Source of the DNA: Flavobacterium flabelliforme
GTDB lineage: Bacteria; Bacteroidota; Bacteroidia; Flavobacteriales; Flavobacteriaceae
Direction of reading: 5' to 3'
Assembly (NCBI RefSeq): GCF_017948675.1
Contig: NZ_JAGFBU010000004.1
Coordinates: 62,001 to 126,000 of the forward strand
DNA: 64,000 bases
Below the pieces are notes generated by a model. That model did no database searches, was not told the DNA's origin, and was given only the letters and a program-made list of their open reading frames with translations. This document shows positions 38,101 to 47,624 of this stretch, piece by piece; position 1 is the first letter of the stretch; each line of letters starts with the position of its first letter. The position numbers and the translations under genes are program-made.

Positions 38101-39578
38101 TATTTAGAAACAATACACTTACTGATACGAAATACGGTACCAAAGGGAGTTTGAACGGAAATATTGAACATAAAAACTTTGGCGATTGGAAATTAGATTT
38201 AGCGATTAGTTCTAAACGACTTTTGGCGTTAGATACAAAGGATAGTGAAGATGCTGCCTATTATGGTACCGCATTTATTGATGGTTCTGCCACAATCAAG
38301 GGGCCCACAAATTCGTTATTTATAAAAGTAGATGCAAAGTCTGAAAAAGGGACCGCGTTCAAAATTCCTATTAATAATGCCGAAAGTGTAAGTGATAATA
38401 TTTTTATTCATTTTGTCACCGAAAAAGAGAAATACAACTTGAAAAATGGTATTGTTGATAATTCTAGAAATTATAACGGATTAGAATTAGAGTTTGATTT
38501 TGATATCACACCAGATGCAGAAGTAGAAGTAATCCTAGATCGAAATACAGGTCATGGTATGAAAGGAAAAGGATTTGGATCTTTGTTGTTTAAGATTAAT
38601 ACTTTAGGTAAATTTAATATGTGGGGAGATTTCCAGGCGTATGAAGGAACTTATAATTTTAAATATGGTGGACTAATAGATAAGAAATTTGAGGTTAAAA
38701 AAGGAGGATCTATTACTTGGGAAGGAAACCCGATGAAAGCCCAGCTGAATCTTGAGGCAGTTTATAAAACGACTGCTAATCCAGCAGTTTTATTGGATAA
38801 TTCCTCTTTTAATACAAAAGTTCCAGTTGAAGTAGTAATTGGTGTTCGTGGCGATTTAACCAGTCCAGAGCCTGATTTTAACATCGAATTTCCAACAGTA
38901 AGTAACGTATTGAAATCGGAAATACAATATAAACTGAATGACAAGGATGTTAGACAAACTCAAGCCTTGTATTTATTGTCTTCTGGTGGTTTTTTAAGTC
39001 CAGAAGGTGTAAGTCAGTCCGACTTTTCAGGAAGTTTATTTGAGACTGCTTCTAGTATTTTAGGAGGGATTATTCAGTCGGATGACGATAAGTTCAAAGT
39101 TGGACTTAATTTTATTGGTGCAGACCGAAGAATAGGACGAGAAACAGATGGAAGATTTGTGGCTACTATTTCTTCAAAGATTAATGATCGAGTTACCATC
39201 AACGGAAAATTAGGAGTTCCTTTTGGCGGTATCAATGAATCTGCGATAATTGGAGATGTAGAAGTTCTTTTCCGAGTTAACGAAGATGGAACACTAAACT
39301 TAAGACTCTTTAACAAAGAAAACGATATTAATTACGTAGGACAAGGAATTGGTTATACACAAGGGTTAGGGGTTTCTTATGAAGTAGATTTTGATACTTT
39401 TAAGGAGTTTGTGAATCAAATTTTTAAAAACCTAAAATTTGAAAAAATATCAAGTCCTGTATCCGAAGATCAAGATTCTAATTTGTCTCCAGATTACATC
39501 AATTTTCAAGGATCTAAGAAAACAAATACAGAGAAGATTAAAAAGAACCACGAGGGACTACTCCCAGAAGAAAATTAA
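35148..39578 (+). CDS. tamB: TamB-like translocation and assembly module protein (start uncertain)
   Basis: About 1,476 residues from the TTG at 35148. A long beta-helical protein tethered in the inner membrane that helps move lipids or insert outer-membrane proteins. The repeated beta-strand blocks and the C-terminal DUF490 domain (about 1,080-1,460, with YKLNDKDVRQTQALYLLSSGGF) are typical. The membrane anchor (IGLILLLLILAIALTLP) begins before this TTG, so the true start is upstream, yet no ATG is in frame: the frame opens only at 35085. A neighbouring frame with TTG starts at 34999 or 35026 ends right after an A-run at 35094-35100; one extra A would join the two. Confidence 0.85.
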   Translation: MILAIALTLPVVQTKIAHYFTNTINKDFGTNIAIEGVSISVFGGIKFKEVLIRDHHNDTLIYSQRIATTILEGKKLLDGDLIFDGLELKGLLFNLKTYKNEKDSNLDKFVAAFETGKPSTRKFLLKANKLQIQNGHFILTDENRENPKDVDFTKLNASVTNFMIFGPEVTTTINKMSFLDFRGLYVKNLKSKFSYSKKNIKLEDLDLLTKESTVVGTVLLKYKIEDFSDFNDKVLFDIKLKSASIASNDIRHFYNEIGKNQHFYVKTKITGTLNNLSLTNLKLVDDRMTAINGNINFKNLFAKKGQQFSMYAQFDKLTSTYDDLVVILPNILGNKLPTSLKKLGRFTASGTSSVSTTAVEADFSMVTQLGNVTSNLAIQNIDNIDKASYVGNVIMDNFDIGTLLEQKDLGRVSLNIDVDGKGFKQKYLDTAIKGDISKVDFRNYSYTNVVVDGTLKSPKYKGLISISDPNLTMTFDGLLDISKKDSRYDFHVNVENADLNKLKLVKDSISVFKGDVVVQASGNNIENFQGNVYINKTSYKNAKDTYNFDDFTINSVFDKSRIRTITVNSPDIVQGEIIGRYEFSQLKNLVKNSLGSLYTNFKPHKVKKGQFLKFNFSIYNKIIEIFFPEIAIGANTVVKGNINSDNQEFKFNFNSPQIVASDNTFDNINIAVDNKNPLYNAYIELDSIKTKYYKIRDFSLINVTMKDTLFFRSEFKGGNNAEDYYNLNLYHTINKDNNNVVGISKSEVKFKDYLWFLNENETTDNQIVFDKTFENFNIDNIILSHENQSITLGGIFKGPTVKDLNLKFKDVDLNQITPTNDKFFLEGNINGDISFKQNKNVYQPTASIVIDNLNVNKIDLGVLNFDIQGDESLKKFTINSNLENKDLESFNADGSFEIIDKQTILDLKLKFDKFNIGTLNKLGGDVLSNVRGLISGNATIEGNLKKPNINGRLFLDKAGLTIPYLNVDYALSDNTIIDLTDERFLFRNNTLTDTKYGTKGSLNGNIEHKNFGDWKLDLAISSKRLLALDTKDSEDAAYYGTAFIDGSATIKGPTNSLFIKVDAKSEKGTAFKIPINNAESVSDNIFIHFVTEKEKYNLKNGIVDNSRNYNGLELEFDFDITPDAEVEVILDRNTGHGMKGKGFGSLLFKINTLGKFNMWGDFQAYEGTYNFKYGGLIDKKFEVKKGGSITWEGNPMKAQLNLEAVYKTTANPAVLLDNSSFNTKVPVEVVIGVRGDLTSPEPDFNIEFPTVSNVLKSEIQYKLNDKDVRQTQALYLLSSGGFLSPEGVSQSDFSGSLFETASSILGGIIQSDDDKFKVGLNFIGADRRIGRETDGRFVATISSKINDRVTINGKLGVPFGGINESAIIGDVEVLFRVNEDGTLNLRLFNKENDINYVGQGIGYTQGLGVSYEVDFDTFKEFVNQIFKNLKFEKISSPVSEDQDSNLSPDYINFQGSKKTNTEKIKKNHEGLLPEEN

Positions 39579-39943
39579 TAAAGCACCAATTTTATATTTT
39601 ATTTGCTTCGCTCCTTTATAAATTGACACTGTTTACTAAGAATAGTGTTAGGAAATAAAAGGGAGCGAATCTTCTTTTTATTAAAATAAAACTTTACTGA
39701 TTACATGTATTCATAAACTAATGTTGTAATTTGTTTTTTTATAAAATATAACGTGCTACTTAAAAAATGGTACATAAAAGTTAATTTTTTTTTTAAAACG
39801 TTCCATTATCTTCAATTTTTTTTTGATTTGTGAAAACTTATCAACGAAAACGTTTGAATTAAAATCACTGACTTGTTTTATTAAAATCATAAGCCTTGAA
39901 AGTAATTTATGTTTGCTAATTTTACACTTTAATACATTAAATA
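39579..39943. other. Intergenic region between tamB and pfkA
   Basis: 365 AT-rich bases. A plausible pfkA promoter box is at its right end. No gene is credible; a minus-strand frame at 39756-40034 runs into pfkA and is low-complexity. I see no terminator of good quality after tamB. Confidence 0.45.
39908..39915 (+). promoter_or_regulatory. Possible -7 box for pfkA
   Basis: TATGTTTG fits TAnnTTTG and is 28 bases before the ATG at 39944. No TTG is at the expected -33 distance; the nearest is too close. Confidence 0.42.
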
Positions 39944-40930
39944 ATGCCAAAAACAATAAAAAAAATTGGTGTTCTAACCTCAGGAGGTGACGCACCAGGG
40001 ATGAATGCTGCGATTCGTTCCGTTGTTCGAACATGTGCCTATCATAACATAGAATGTATAGGAATTTATAGAGGATATCAAGGAATGATCGAAGGTGATT
40101 TTAAAGATATGGGACCTAGAAGTGTAAATAACATTGTCAATAAAGGGGGAACCATATTAAAATCAGCTCGTTCTAACGAATTTAAAACTCCCGAAGGAAG
40201 AAAAAAAGCACATGAAAATCTTGTAAAAGCAGGAATAGATGCCCTAGTGGTAATTGGTGGTGATGGAACATTTACTGGAGGACTATTATTTAGTACTGAA
40301 TTTAATTTTCCAATAATGGGGATTCCTGGTACTATTGACAATGATATTTTTGGCACTAGCCACACCCTTGGATATGATACTGCACTGAATACAGTGATAG
40401 AAGTTATTGATAAAATAAGAGATACAGCAAGTTCGCACAATCGTTTGTTTTTCGTCGAAGTAATGGGTAGAGATGCAGGACATTTGGCCCTAAATGCAGG
40501 AATAGGAGCAGGAGCTGAAGAAATTCTTATTCCTGAAGAAGATTTAGGATTGGAACGTCTGTTAGAATCGCTACAAAAAAGTAAAGCATCTGGCAAATCA
40601 TCAAGTATAGTAGTGATTGCAGAAGGAGATAAAATAGGAAAAAACGTATTCGAACTAAAAGATTATGTTGAAGCCAATTTACCCGAATATGATGTAAGAG
40701 TTTCTGTTTTAGGACACATGCAACGCGGTGGTTCACCATCATGTTTTGATAGAGTTTTAGCCAGTAGATTAGGCGTAAAAGCAGTAGAATCCTTAATAGA
40801 AGGGAAAGAAAGTTATATGGTTGGTTTGCAATGTGATAAAATTTCACTTACTCCTTTAGATCAAGCAATTAAAGGGAAAACAGAAATAGATAGAGAATTA
40901 TTGAGGGTTTCAGATATCATGTCTACCTAG
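39944..40930 (+). CDS. pfkA: 6-phosphofructokinase
   Basis: ATP-dependent phosphorylation of fructose 6-phosphate, the committing step of glycolysis; cytoplasmic tetramer. 328 residues. ATP-binding GVLTSGGDAPGMNAAIR at the start, IGGDGTFTGG near residue 105, and the catalytic GTIDNDI with Asp near residue 130 are all present. Substrate-binding MGRDAGHLAL follows. gapA lies 165 bases downstream, giving a glycolytic pair. A partial duplication of its last codons lies in that gap. Confidence 0.96.
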   Translation: MPKTIKKIGVLTSGGDAPGMNAAIRSVVRTCAYHNIECIGIYRGYQGMIEGDFKDMGPRSVNNIVNKGGTILKSARSNEFKTPEGRKKAHENLVKAGIDALVVIGGDGTFTGGLLFSTEFNFPIMGIPGTIDNDIFGTSHTLGYDTALNTVIEVIDKIRDTASSHNRLFFVEVMGRDAGHLALNAGIGAGAEEILIPEEDLGLERLLESLQKSKASGKSSSIVVIAEGDKIGKNVFELKDYVEANLPEYDVRVSVLGHMQRGGSPSCFDRVLASRLGVKAVESLIEGKESYMVGLQCDKISLTPLDQAIKGKTEIDRELLRVSDIMST

Positions 40931-41067
40931 TGTTTTTAAAATCTATAGTGAGAAATTAGATTTTAAAATTAAGTGCAATAGAATAAGGAGAATTCATAAA
41001 ATTTTAGACACTATGTCTACCAGATTTGTTAAAGTTTATTGTGAGGAAATTAGACTTTATGTTGGGT
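40919..41067. repeat. Imperfect tandem duplication of the pfkA 3' end
   Basis: Copy 1 spans 40919-40974, beginning at the last pfkA codons ATGTCTACC. Copy 2 spans 41013-41067. After alignment with small gaps both share ATGTCTACC, TTTTTAAA or TTGTTAAA, a TATxGTGAG block and AAATTAGA. The second copy begins with an ATG that could start a 31-residue frame overlapping gapA. It looks like an old duplication, of unknown effect. Confidence 0.6.
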
Positions 41068-41089
41068 TAATAAATAAACTAAAAATTAA

Positions 41090-42100
<1,011 letters not shown>

Positions 42101-42114
42101 TTATATATATTTAC

Positions 42115-42149
42115 AAATCCCGTTATCTTTTTTTAACGGGATTTTATTT
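42115..42149 (+). terminator. Terminator after gapA
   Basis: An 11-bp stem, AAATCCCGTTA / TAACGGGATTT, then a T-rich tail. It lies 15 bases past the gapA stop. Confidence 0.88.
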
Positions 42150-42226
42150 TTTATCATTTAACTATTTGTGATCAGTAGTAAATGACAAAATTCTAACCCA
42201 AACCACAAAATAAAAAACAACACAAA

Positions 42227-43078
42227 ATGAGATTAATAGTTGATAGTGGCTCTACCAAAGCCGATTGGATTGCAATAAACGAAGAGGGTAAAGTATTGTT
42301 TACAACTCAAACTTTAGGATTAAATCCAGAAATACTTGAGGGCAATGAAATTATTGATCGGTTAAATGATCGTTTTGATATTTTACAAAACAAAAAAGAA
42401 GCTACTCATTTGTTTTTTTATGGCGCTGGTTGTGGTACCGAACGTATGAAGCTTATGTTGTCACAAATTTTTAAAGAATATTTTACAAATGCGATTATAT
42501 CTGTTGAAGAGGATACTTATGCAGCCGTATACGCGACAACTCCCAAGGGCGAAAAAGCAATTGTAAGTATACTAGGTACAGGATCAAACTGTAGTTATTT
42601 TGACGGTAAAGAATTACATCAAAAAGTACAATCTTTAGGATATATTGTAATGGATGATTGCAGTGGTAATGTTTTTGGAAAAGAATTGATCCGAAAATAT
42701 TATTTTAATAAAATGCCTTTGGAACTCGCTCTTAAATTTGAAAAAGAATATGATTTGAATGCAGATGCGGTAAAAAGTAAATTGTACAAAGAGGCTAATC
42801 CTAATGCTTATCTTGCAACTTACGCTAAGTTTTTAATTCAAAATAAAGACACGGAATTTTGTAGAAAAATTATCTTTAAAGGAATGAAATCTTTTGTGAA
42901 AAATTATATTAAGCAATATGATAATTGTAAAGAAGTACCAGTACATTTTGTAGGTTCTATTGCTTTCTATTTAAAGGAGGAATTACAAGAAACTTTTGAT
43001 AAATATGAGTTGAAATTAGGGAATGTATTGCGTAGACCAATAGATGGACTAATTGCTTATCATGTAACTAATAAATAA
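42227..43078 (+). CDS. BadF/BadG-type ATPase, putative N-acetylglucosamine kinase
   Basis: ASKHA-fold sugar kinase of the BadF/BadG/BcrA family. 283 residues with phosphate-1 loop DSGSTKADW, phosphate-2 region VSILGTGSNCSYF and adenosine motif VHFVGSIAFYLKEEL. In Bacteroidetes this branch is usually annotated as N-acetylglucosamine kinase, which would return sugar from peptidoglycan turnover or chitin to metabolism. The substrate is inferred from family only. The gene is separate from gapA by a terminator. Confidence 0.8.
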   Translation: MRLIVDSGSTKADWIAINEEGKVLFTTQTLGLNPEILEGNEIIDRLNDRFDILQNKKEATHLFFYGAGCGTERMKLMLSQIFKEYFTNAIISVEEDTYAAVYATTPKGEKAIVSILGTGSNCSYFDGKELHQKVQSLGYIVMDDCSGNVFGKELIRKYYFNKMPLELALKFEKEYDLNADAVKSKLYKEANPNAYLATYAKFLIQNKDTEFCRKIIFKGMKSFVKNYIKQYDNCKEVPVHFVGSIAFYLKEELQETFDKYELKLGNVLRRPIDGLIAYHVTNK

Positions 43079-43088
43079 GTAAAAATAA

Positions 43089-43123
43089 ATTCCAACATCC
43101 TACTTATATGTGGATGTTGGAAT
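43089..43123. terminator. Hairpin between the kinase and ridA genes
   Basis: A 12-bp stem, ATTCCAACATCC / GGATGTTGGAAT, with an 11-base loop. It has T-rich sequence on both outer sides and can serve both converging genes. Confidence 0.75.
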
Positions 43124-43144
43124 CTCTATTTCTCTTTAATTGTC

Positions 43145-43525
43145 TTATAAAATGGCTATCATTGAGATTTCTACATTTACATTTTTGGGCAAACAAGCTA
43201 CTTGAACTGTTTCGCGAGCTGGAGCCGTTTTTTCATTAAAGTAAGAACCATATACTTCGTTTATTTTTGCGAAATCATTCATGTCCATAATGAATATCGT
43301 AGTTTTGACCACGTTTTCAAAGGTCATTCCTGCAGCAGTCAAAACAGATTTCATGTTTTGCATTACTTGTTCTGTTTCCCTTTCAATTGTTTCCGTAATT
43401 AATGTTCCAGTTGCTGGATTTATTGCGATTTGTCCAGAAGTATATAGTGTATTTCCTTTTAAAACAGCTTGACTGTATGGGCCAATTGGCGCAGGAGCAT
43501 TCTCTGTAAAAATAATTTTTTTCAT
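43145..43525 (-). CDS. ridA: RidA family enamine/imine deaminase
   Basis: Hydrolyses reactive enamines and imines such as 2-aminoacrylate, protecting PLP enzymes. 126 residues, normal length. The family markers GPYSQAVLKGNTLYTSGQIA, the catalytic arginine in TAPARETVQVACLP (about residue 105) and the C-terminal NVEISMIAIL are present. It is on the minus strand, just downstream of lptD (57-base gap), so it may be read from the lptD transcript. Confidence 0.93.
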   Translation of the reverse strand: MKKIIFTENAPAPIGPYSQAVLKGNTLYTSGQIAINPATGTLITETIERETEQVMQNMKSVLTAAGMTFENVVKTTIFIMDMNDFAKINEVYGSYFNEKTAPARETVQVACLPKNVNVEISMIAIL

Positions 43526-43582
43526 GTTTTTTCTTTTTTTTGTACTACAATTGAGCGTTGCTAAATTTAATAAACTTACTTT

Positions 43583-46279
43583 TTATCGATTAATAACGCT
43601 TCTTTTATCCCATTTGATGTCGCTCAACACACCAGATTTTATTCCGATGAAAAAGCCCCAATTTGCATTATTTCCAAAAGGAGACCAGTTAAAGTCCATT
43701 CTCCAACTTAGTAAATCTCTCTCAAAACGAAGTTGTGTAAAAGTCACTCCATTTTGTACAAAATCATAACCAGTAGATACGCCTGCTTTCCATTTTGGAG
43801 TTATATCTGCATTGGCAGAAATCATAATCGAATTTCCTATAATTTTATTTTCGCGATTGTTATTTCCATAGGTTAATGAATAAGCAAAAGTCATGTCCCA
43901 AGGCAATTTGGAGTTGAAAAATTCTGAAATTTTATCTACAACATCACTGTCTTCATCATTAAACTGACTTTTTCTAGTGTCGCCTAAATCTTTATTGGTA
44001 CCAAATAAATCATCTTCTCGACCACCATTTCGTTGACTTTGGGTATTCTTTTCTTTGTTTTTATCTTCTTTTCCGCTACTCGAAAGAGAGTAGTTTATAG
44101 TCATATTAGAACTTGTCATTCTAAAAAGACTTCCTCCGTTATCAATATTAAATTTATTGATTCTTTTACCGGAGTTGTCAATAGCATAAGGATCTAATGT
44201 GGCGCCAAAATTCACATTCATTTTGTTCTCAAACAACTGCGTTCCACCACTTACACGTACCGGAGCAAGAGCAAGAGTGGTAACTCCGTCTGCATTTAGA
44301 TTGTAACTTGTAGAAAGATTTAAGTTGTTCAGTAACATAATTTTCTTAGGCTCTGTTTTAGTGCTATCTCGATCAGTTACTTTGGCTTCAAAAGTATTGC
44401 TTAAATCAAAACCTATATTCTGAGAATTATTCAAACCAGGAGCACCAAAAATTCCATTTTCAAATCTAGAATATTGTTTGTCCATTCTACCACTAGCATC
44501 GGAAGAATAAGTGTCGTAATATTTTTCGAAACTCGGTGTGTAACCATACGATACAGATGGTCTCATGACGTGTCGTATAGACTTTATTCTTTTGTCTTGA
44601 CCAAAATTAAAAGTACCATAAATTGTTGTTCCTACACTTGATGAAAAAGAATAGGTTCTAAAGGCATCAAAACCATTAACGATTTTGTCAACTACTTTGC
44701 TTTGATCGGTGTCATAACTTTTTTCTATAGTTTTTGTATACCAAATTTCCTCGTAATTTACAGCGGTTGAAGCACTAAAGTACTTGAATATTTTAAAGTT
44801 AGTGCTTAATGGAATGCTGTGTTGAAATCCAATTTTTGCGTCTCTAAACATTTGAGGTTTAAAGAATAATGAGTCTGTAGTTACAATACTATTACGACCG
44901 TTTAAGTTGTATTGTAAATTGATGTTTTTAAAGAAGCCTTTTTTAAGACCATCTTTTCCCACAAAAGGATATATTCGATCAACACTCAACTGTAAAGTTG
45001 GTAAAGTCATATTGATTTCTTCTGTTTGCGTGTTTTGTGAATGTGTTGCAGTCAATGACATTCTCACTTGCGGAACAGAATTAAACGTTTTAGAATAAGA
45101 AACTGATGAACTTAATGTATTATTTAAATTGGAACCAATATTGACCTGATTGATCGATTGCTTAAAATATTTACTACTCCCAAGATTCACAGAAGCAGAA
45201 AAACTTGAGTTAGGGCTAGATTTAGAATCTTTAGAGTGTGACCATTGAATGTTATAAATATTCTGTTTCAAATAATCTGGATACCCTCTTTCGCTAGTAA
45301 TTAAATTTTCAAATCGAACATTTACGTTCCCTCTAAAATTATATCTTTTTGCATAACTGGATTCAAATCGCATTCCATAACTTCCATTGGTATAGTAATC
45401 TCCTAAAACCGTTAAGTCATAATTATCACTTAAAGCAAAATAATAACCTAAATTTTGAAGTGAAAACCCTCTTTGATTAGAGTCATTGTAACTAGGTAAT
45501 ATAAGACCAGAAATACTGGTTTCTTTGCTCATAGGAAAAAAAGCAAAAGGTAAAGCAATGGGCGTTGGAACATTTGCAATTACCATATTAGTTAATCCTG
45601 TGACTACTTTTTTTCCTGGAATAAATTTAACTTTATTAGTTTGGAAATAATATTCTGGATTATCAATGTCTTTTGAGGTAGTAAATCGTGCGCCTTTTAA
45701 GAAATAAACAGAGTCATTTTCTTTTTTTGTGACTGCAGCTTTAATTCTAAATTCCCCTTGTTCTGATCTAGAATTCCAAATTAATGCTTTTTTAGTTTTA
45801 AAATTAAAACGAATAGAATCAGGTTCAATAACATTGGCACCTTGCTTAAAATTTGGAAACTGAGTATATTTACCTGTAGAATCCTTTATTCTACCGGCAT
45901 AAACCTCATTTTTTTCATAGTCCATTACTATTATTCCCGATTTTAACTCGATGTCCTGATAATATAATTCGGCATTATCATATAAAGTGATCAGTTTTTT
46001 CTTTTGATCTATTTTTGCATATTTTTCAGCTTTGTACTTTACTTTCCCGTCTAAAAAGGGCTTTTTAGCTAAAACAGTATCTTTTTTGATCGTGTCATTT
46101 TCTTTTTTAGTAGTTAGTAAAGGATTTTGAGCAGTACTAACTGTTTTTTTAGTGCTATCTGTCTGTTTACTAGCAGGTATAGCTGTGTTTTTTTTGATTA
46201 TATCTTGTGCGTATAATTTACCAGAACCTAATGACAGGAAAAATGATAGTAAAACGATATTAAATAAGTTTGTATACAA
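43583..46279 (-). CDS. lptD: LptD-like outer-membrane protein for LPS assembly
   Basis: 898 residues. A signal peptide (ending GKLYAQ), a Lys/Thr-rich linker, an OstA-like beta-jellyroll (about residues 80-230, with KKLITLYDNAELYYQDIELKSG) and a long C-terminal beta-barrel. LptD, with LptE, inserts lipopolysaccharide into the outer leaflet. The cysteine pattern of proteobacterial LptD is absent, as is usual in this phylum. It is divergent from the amidases, with a 129-base gap. Confidence 0.87.
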   Translation of the reverse strand: MYTNLFNIVLLSFFLSLGSGKLYAQDIIKKNTAIPASKQTDSTKKTVSTAQNPLLTTKKENDTIKKDTVLAKKPFLDGKVKYKAEKYAKIDQKKKLITLYDNAELYYQDIELKSGIIVMDYEKNEVYAGRIKDSTGKYTQFPNFKQGANVIEPDSIRFNFKTKKALIWNSRSEQGEFRIKAAVTKKENDSVYFLKGARFTTSKDIDNPEYYFQTNKVKFIPGKKVVTGLTNMVIANVPTPIALPFAFFPMSKETSISGLILPSYNDSNQRGFSLQNLGYYFALSDNYDLTVLGDYYTNGSYGMRFESSYAKRYNFRGNVNVRFENLITSERGYPDYLKQNIYNIQWSHSKDSKSSPNSSFSASVNLGSSKYFKQSINQVNIGSNLNNTLSSSVSYSKTFNSVPQVRMSLTATHSQNTQTEEINMTLPTLQLSVDRIYPFVGKDGLKKGFFKNINLQYNLNGRNSIVTTDSLFFKPQMFRDAKIGFQHSIPLSTNFKIFKYFSASTAVNYEEIWYTKTIEKSYDTDQSKVVDKIVNGFDAFRTYSFSSSVGTTIYGTFNFGQDKRIKSIRHVMRPSVSYGYTPSFEKYYDTYSSDASGRMDKQYSRFENGIFGAPGLNNSQNIGFDLSNTFEAKVTDRDSTKTEPKKIMLLNNLNLSTSYNLNADGVTTLALAPVRVSGGTQLFENKMNVNFGATLDPYAIDNSGKRINKFNIDNGGSLFRMTSSNMTINYSLSSSGKEDKNKEKNTQSQRNGGREDDLFGTNKDLGDTRKSQFNDEDSDVVDKISEFFNSKLPWDMTFAYSLTYGNNNRENKIIGNSIMISANADITPKWKAGVSTGYDFVQNGVTFTQLRFERDLLSWRMDFNWSPFGNNANWGFFIGIKSGVLSDIKWDKRSVINR

Positions 46280-46408
46280 AGGTTTAAATGCTATTTTTGT
46301 AATTTCTGGCTTGTTTTTTGAATTCTCAGAATTACATATTATTATTCGTCAAAAATAGTCAAATAAATTTATGACAGAAGTCTTTTAATTAAATTAACTT
46401 ATAGCTTT

Positions 46409-47575
46409 ATGCATAAAATATATAAAATTAAAATAATTGTAACTTTTATTTTAATGGTGATTTCGGCATCAGTATTCAGTCAATCTACTACTTTCAAAGT
46501 TACTTTAGACGCAGGTCATGGCGCACATGATTTTGGTGCTGTCTATGAAGGACGTATTGAAAAAAATATTGCACTTGCTATTGTTTTAAAAGTTGGAAAA
46601 ATATTAGAAGCTACTCCGCAAATGCAGATTAATTACACTCGTAAAACGGATGTATTTATAGATTTGATCGAAAGAGCGAATATTGCCAATAGATTTAACG
46701 CTAATATTTTTGTTTCTATTCACTGTAATGCTAATAGAAATACAGCTGCGGATGGAACTGAGACTTATGTAATGGGTTTAAGTAAAGTAGCTTCCAATCT
46801 TGCGGCGGCTCAAAAAGAGAACTCTGTAATCACTTTAGAGAAAGATTATAAGCAAAAATATGAAGGGTTTGATCCTAATTCTCCTGAAACCATGATCGGA
46901 ATGACTTTGATGCAAGAAGAATACCTTGATAATAGTATTTCATTGGCCAGTAAAATAGAAGATGCGTTTGCTGATTTAGGAAAAAAAATAAGAGGTGGAG
47001 GTGTAAAGCAAGCTCCTTTTATGGTTCTTCATAAAGCATACATGCCTAGAGTATTGATAGAAACTGGGTTTATTTCTAATACTATTGAAGGAAATTTATT
47101 GAACTCAGAAGAAGGCCAAAATGAAATTGCTAAAGCCATTGCTGATGCGATTGTAAGCTATAAGAAAGAATATTATGGGAACGGAGAAATAGAAATAACA
47201 GGAGAATTGCCTTCTCAAAAAATAAATGAAAAACCAATTCCTGATAATACTCCAGTAAGGCCAAAAATTACGACTCCATCAGAAGAACCAATATTGACTA
47301 AAAAGCCGGTTGAAGATAATGGGAAACCTATTTTTAAAGTTCAACTTTCTGCTACTATTAAAAAGGTTGAGTTAAGTCCGAGTAATTTTAATGGTTTAAA
47401 AAATATTTCAGTTAGTTTTGAAAATAATGTTTACAAATACATGTATGGCGAAACAACAGATTATAATGAAGCCAAACAAGATTTGCAAGAAGCTAAAAGA
47501 AAAGGATATAACACTGCATTTTTAATTGCTTATAAAAATGGTGAAAAGATTAATGTTCAGGACGCTATTAAATAA
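46409..47575 (+). CDS. N-acetylmuramoyl-L-alanine amidase (Amidase_3), first of two
   Basis: Zinc enzyme that cuts the bond between the glycan and the peptide of peptidoglycan. 388 residues with a signal peptide ending ASVFSQ. Zinc ligands and catalytic residues are in LDAGHGAHDFGA, the short motif SIHCNANR and the C-terminal IETGFISN. A C-terminal domain (about 310-388, with FKVQLSATIKKVELSP) resembles a SPOR-like repeat that binds glycans. The next gene is a paralog in tandem. In other bacteria such amidases split daughter cells. Confidence 0.92.
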   Translation: MHKIYKIKIIVTFILMVISASVFSQSTTFKVTLDAGHGAHDFGAVYEGRIEKNIALAIVLKVGKILEATPQMQINYTRKTDVFIDLIERANIANRFNANIFVSIHCNANRNTAADGTETYVMGLSKVASNLAAAQKENSVITLEKDYKQKYEGFDPNSPETMIGMTLMQEEYLDNSISLASKIEDAFADLGKKIRGGGVKQAPFMVLHKAYMPRVLIETGFISNTIEGNLLNSEEGQNEIAKAIADAIVSYKKEYYGNGEIEITGELPSQKINEKPIPDNTPVRPKITTPSEEPILTKKPVEDNGKPIFKVQLSATIKKVELSPSNFNGLKNISVSFENNVYKYMYGETTDYNEAKQDLQEAKRKGYNTAFLIAYKNGEKINVQDAIK

Positions 47576-47624
47576 TTACATTTTAAAATAATAAATTCAA
47601 ATTTTAATCAAACATACTACTATT